DNA of 64,000 bases from NCBI RefSeq assembly GCF_022398325.1, contig NZ_JAKEVD010000012.1:52907-116906 (forward strand), given 5' to 3'. Positions 63,336 through 64,000 of the stretch are shown here, one piece after another. Origin of the DNA: Shewanella sp. Isolate13. GTDB taxonomy: Bacteria > Pseudomonadota > Gammaproteobacteria > Enterobacterales > Shewanellaceae. The notes under the pieces are model-generated. The model did not search any database. It was not told where the DNA came from and saw only the letters and a program-made list of their open reading frames with translations. The translations under genes were made by a program, and so were the position numbers. Every line of letters begins with the position of its first letter. The stretch's first letter is position 1.

Positions 63336-63361
63336 AAAGCCATCGAATGATGGCTTTTTTA
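63336..63361 (+). terminator. Rho-independent terminator of the M23 peptidase gene
   Basis: The stem AAAAGCCATC / GATGGCTTTT with a GAAT loop and additional Ts lies about 56 bases after the stop. Confidence 0.92.
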
Positions 63362-63458
63362 CTTATGATAACAAGGTACTAGGAACAGCAGGCTCTAGGT
63401 CTTAGGAGCACAAAGACACTATCGCTGTAGACCTTACAGGAATTTCGCTCATATTTTG

Positions 63459-63644
63459 TCAAAAGCAATTTACCACGGTAAATATGGCGAAGGCATGTGC
63501 TAATGAGTGAGAGCTAGGGATAGTAAATTGGCCGTTAAATAAGGATGTCATTGGAACACCGAGATCACGAAGAAAGGCAGCAATTAGTGGGTGAGCCAAT
63601 ACAAGTTCATACGTCACAACTTCTATGGGACGCTGCAAAGCCAT
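63459..63644 (-). CDS. Short hypothetical reading frame or gene relic
   Basis: A 61-codon frame (MALQRPIEVVTYELVLAHPL...) with no ribosome site that I can support and no family I recognise. Its composition is protein-like, and it lies between the M23 gene and an insertion-sequence gene. It may be a relic carried with mobile DNA, or chance. Confidence 0.25.
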   Translation of the reverse strand: MALQRPIEVVTYELVLAHPLIAAFLRDLGVPMTSLFNGQFTIPSSHSLAHAFAIFTVVNCF

Positions 63645-63689
63645 CCATGCCGCTATGCGGTTTCACCTGATGTGAATGGATTTACAAAT

Positions 63690-63719
63690 GCCGCAGTGAC
63701 ATGAATGTCAAAGAGCGGC
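63690..63719. repeat. Compound inverted repeat near the insertion-sequence gene
   Basis: GCCGC / GCGGC (63690-63694, 63715-63719) encloses TGACA / TGTCA (63697-63701, 63706-63710) around a TGAA loop. It looks like a small palindromic intergenic repeat of the kind found scattered in genomes; other copies cannot be tested here. Confidence 0.4.
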
Positions 63720-63792
63720 CTTGAAACCGAAGCTCACAGCCGTACCAACATCTGTGTGATTCATAGACATCCTTTCACTATACTTACGTATT

Positions 63793-64000
63793 ATGAACGA
63801 TGACATTCAGCAACGATTAGTGTGGATCGAGTTACTTAAAAAGACTAAGAATGCAGGTCTAGTTTGCCGAAGATGTGGTATTACTAGACCTACTCTCCGC
63901 AAATGGTGGCAACGCTATCAAGAGTTTGGTAAGGATGGATTAGTCAGCCAGAGTAAACGTCCTCACTCGTCCCCAAATCTCAAAGTTACAGACAAAGTAG
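63793..64000 (+). CDS. Transposase N-terminal part (IS481/IS630-like helix-turn-helix), cut by window end
   Basis: 69 codons are visible before the window ends, starting at ATG 63793 (MNDDIQQRLVWIELLKK). The helix-turn-helix region is VCRRCGITRPTLRKWWQRYQEFG, followed by SQSKRPHSSPNLKV, the linker common in IS481-family transposases. The DDE catalytic domain would lie beyond the edge, so the family and completeness are not settled. A candidate left end beginning TGTGTGATTC is near 63753, but no partner end can be seen. Confidence 0.7.
   Translation, partial: MNDDIQQRLVWIELLKKTKNAGLVCRRCGITRPTLRKWWQRYQEFGKDGLVSQSKRPHSSPNLKVTDKV

Overview
The window looks like chromosomal DNA of a marine gammaproteobacterium, most probably Shewanella. 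The grounds are protein resemblance and gene order: clpP-clpX-lon-hupB-ppiD, sapABCDF next to pspF/pspABC/ycjXF, a DUF3450-TtpC-ExbB-ExbD-TonB-TPR cluster, FabV as enoyl reductase, and an OXA-type beta-lactamase. This was judged by reading only; no database was searched.

Layout. 1-7,030: proteostasis block (3' end of clpP, clpX, lon with a clear sigma-32 promoter, hupB, ppiD). 7,270-19,500: fabV and sapFDCBA on the minus strand, pspF divergent from pspABC over a sigma-54 promoter, then ycjX-ycjF. 19,860-22,520: methionine gamma-lyase and an SLC13 dicarboxylate transporter, convergent over a shared hairpin. 22,880-24,250: comEA, the SRP RNA gene ffs, and an unusual tandem array holding two further partial, altered copies of the ffs 3' half. 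24,255-32,343: a tight minus-strand cluster dinG-TSUP-priC-yccT-HDAC-comFB divergent from polB, with a perfect LexA-type box between dinG and polB. 32,577-43,240: a porin, a large TonB-dependent receptor and a six-gene TonB2-type energy-transduction operon. 43,328-51,404: a degenerate GGDEF protein, a DUF885 lipoprotein, ppiC, a GNAT, ybcJ, an RraB-like protein, a NERD protein with two pseudokinase modules, and a LysR regulator divergent from yfcA. 51,427-57,000: OXA-type beta-lactamase and a 1,499-residue AcfD/SslE-like M60 lipoprotein. 57,534-63,280: sbcD-sbcC and an M23 endopeptidase. From about 63,360 the sequence changes character and ends inside a transposase gene.

How the parts work together. 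ClpXP, Lon, PpiD, PpiC, the Psp proteins and the M23 peptidase are stress and envelope quality-control functions. DinG, PolB, PriC and SbcCD serve DNA repair and replication restart; dinG and polB share an SOS operator. The porin, TonB receptor and TonB2 operon form an outer-membrane uptake block.

The least explained parts are the ffs-derived array (23,420-23,905) with inverted GTGTACCAC/GTGGTACAC motifs, the NERD-pseudokinase protein, and SapD with arginine in place of the Walker A lysine. I saw no CRISPR array, tRNA or prophage.
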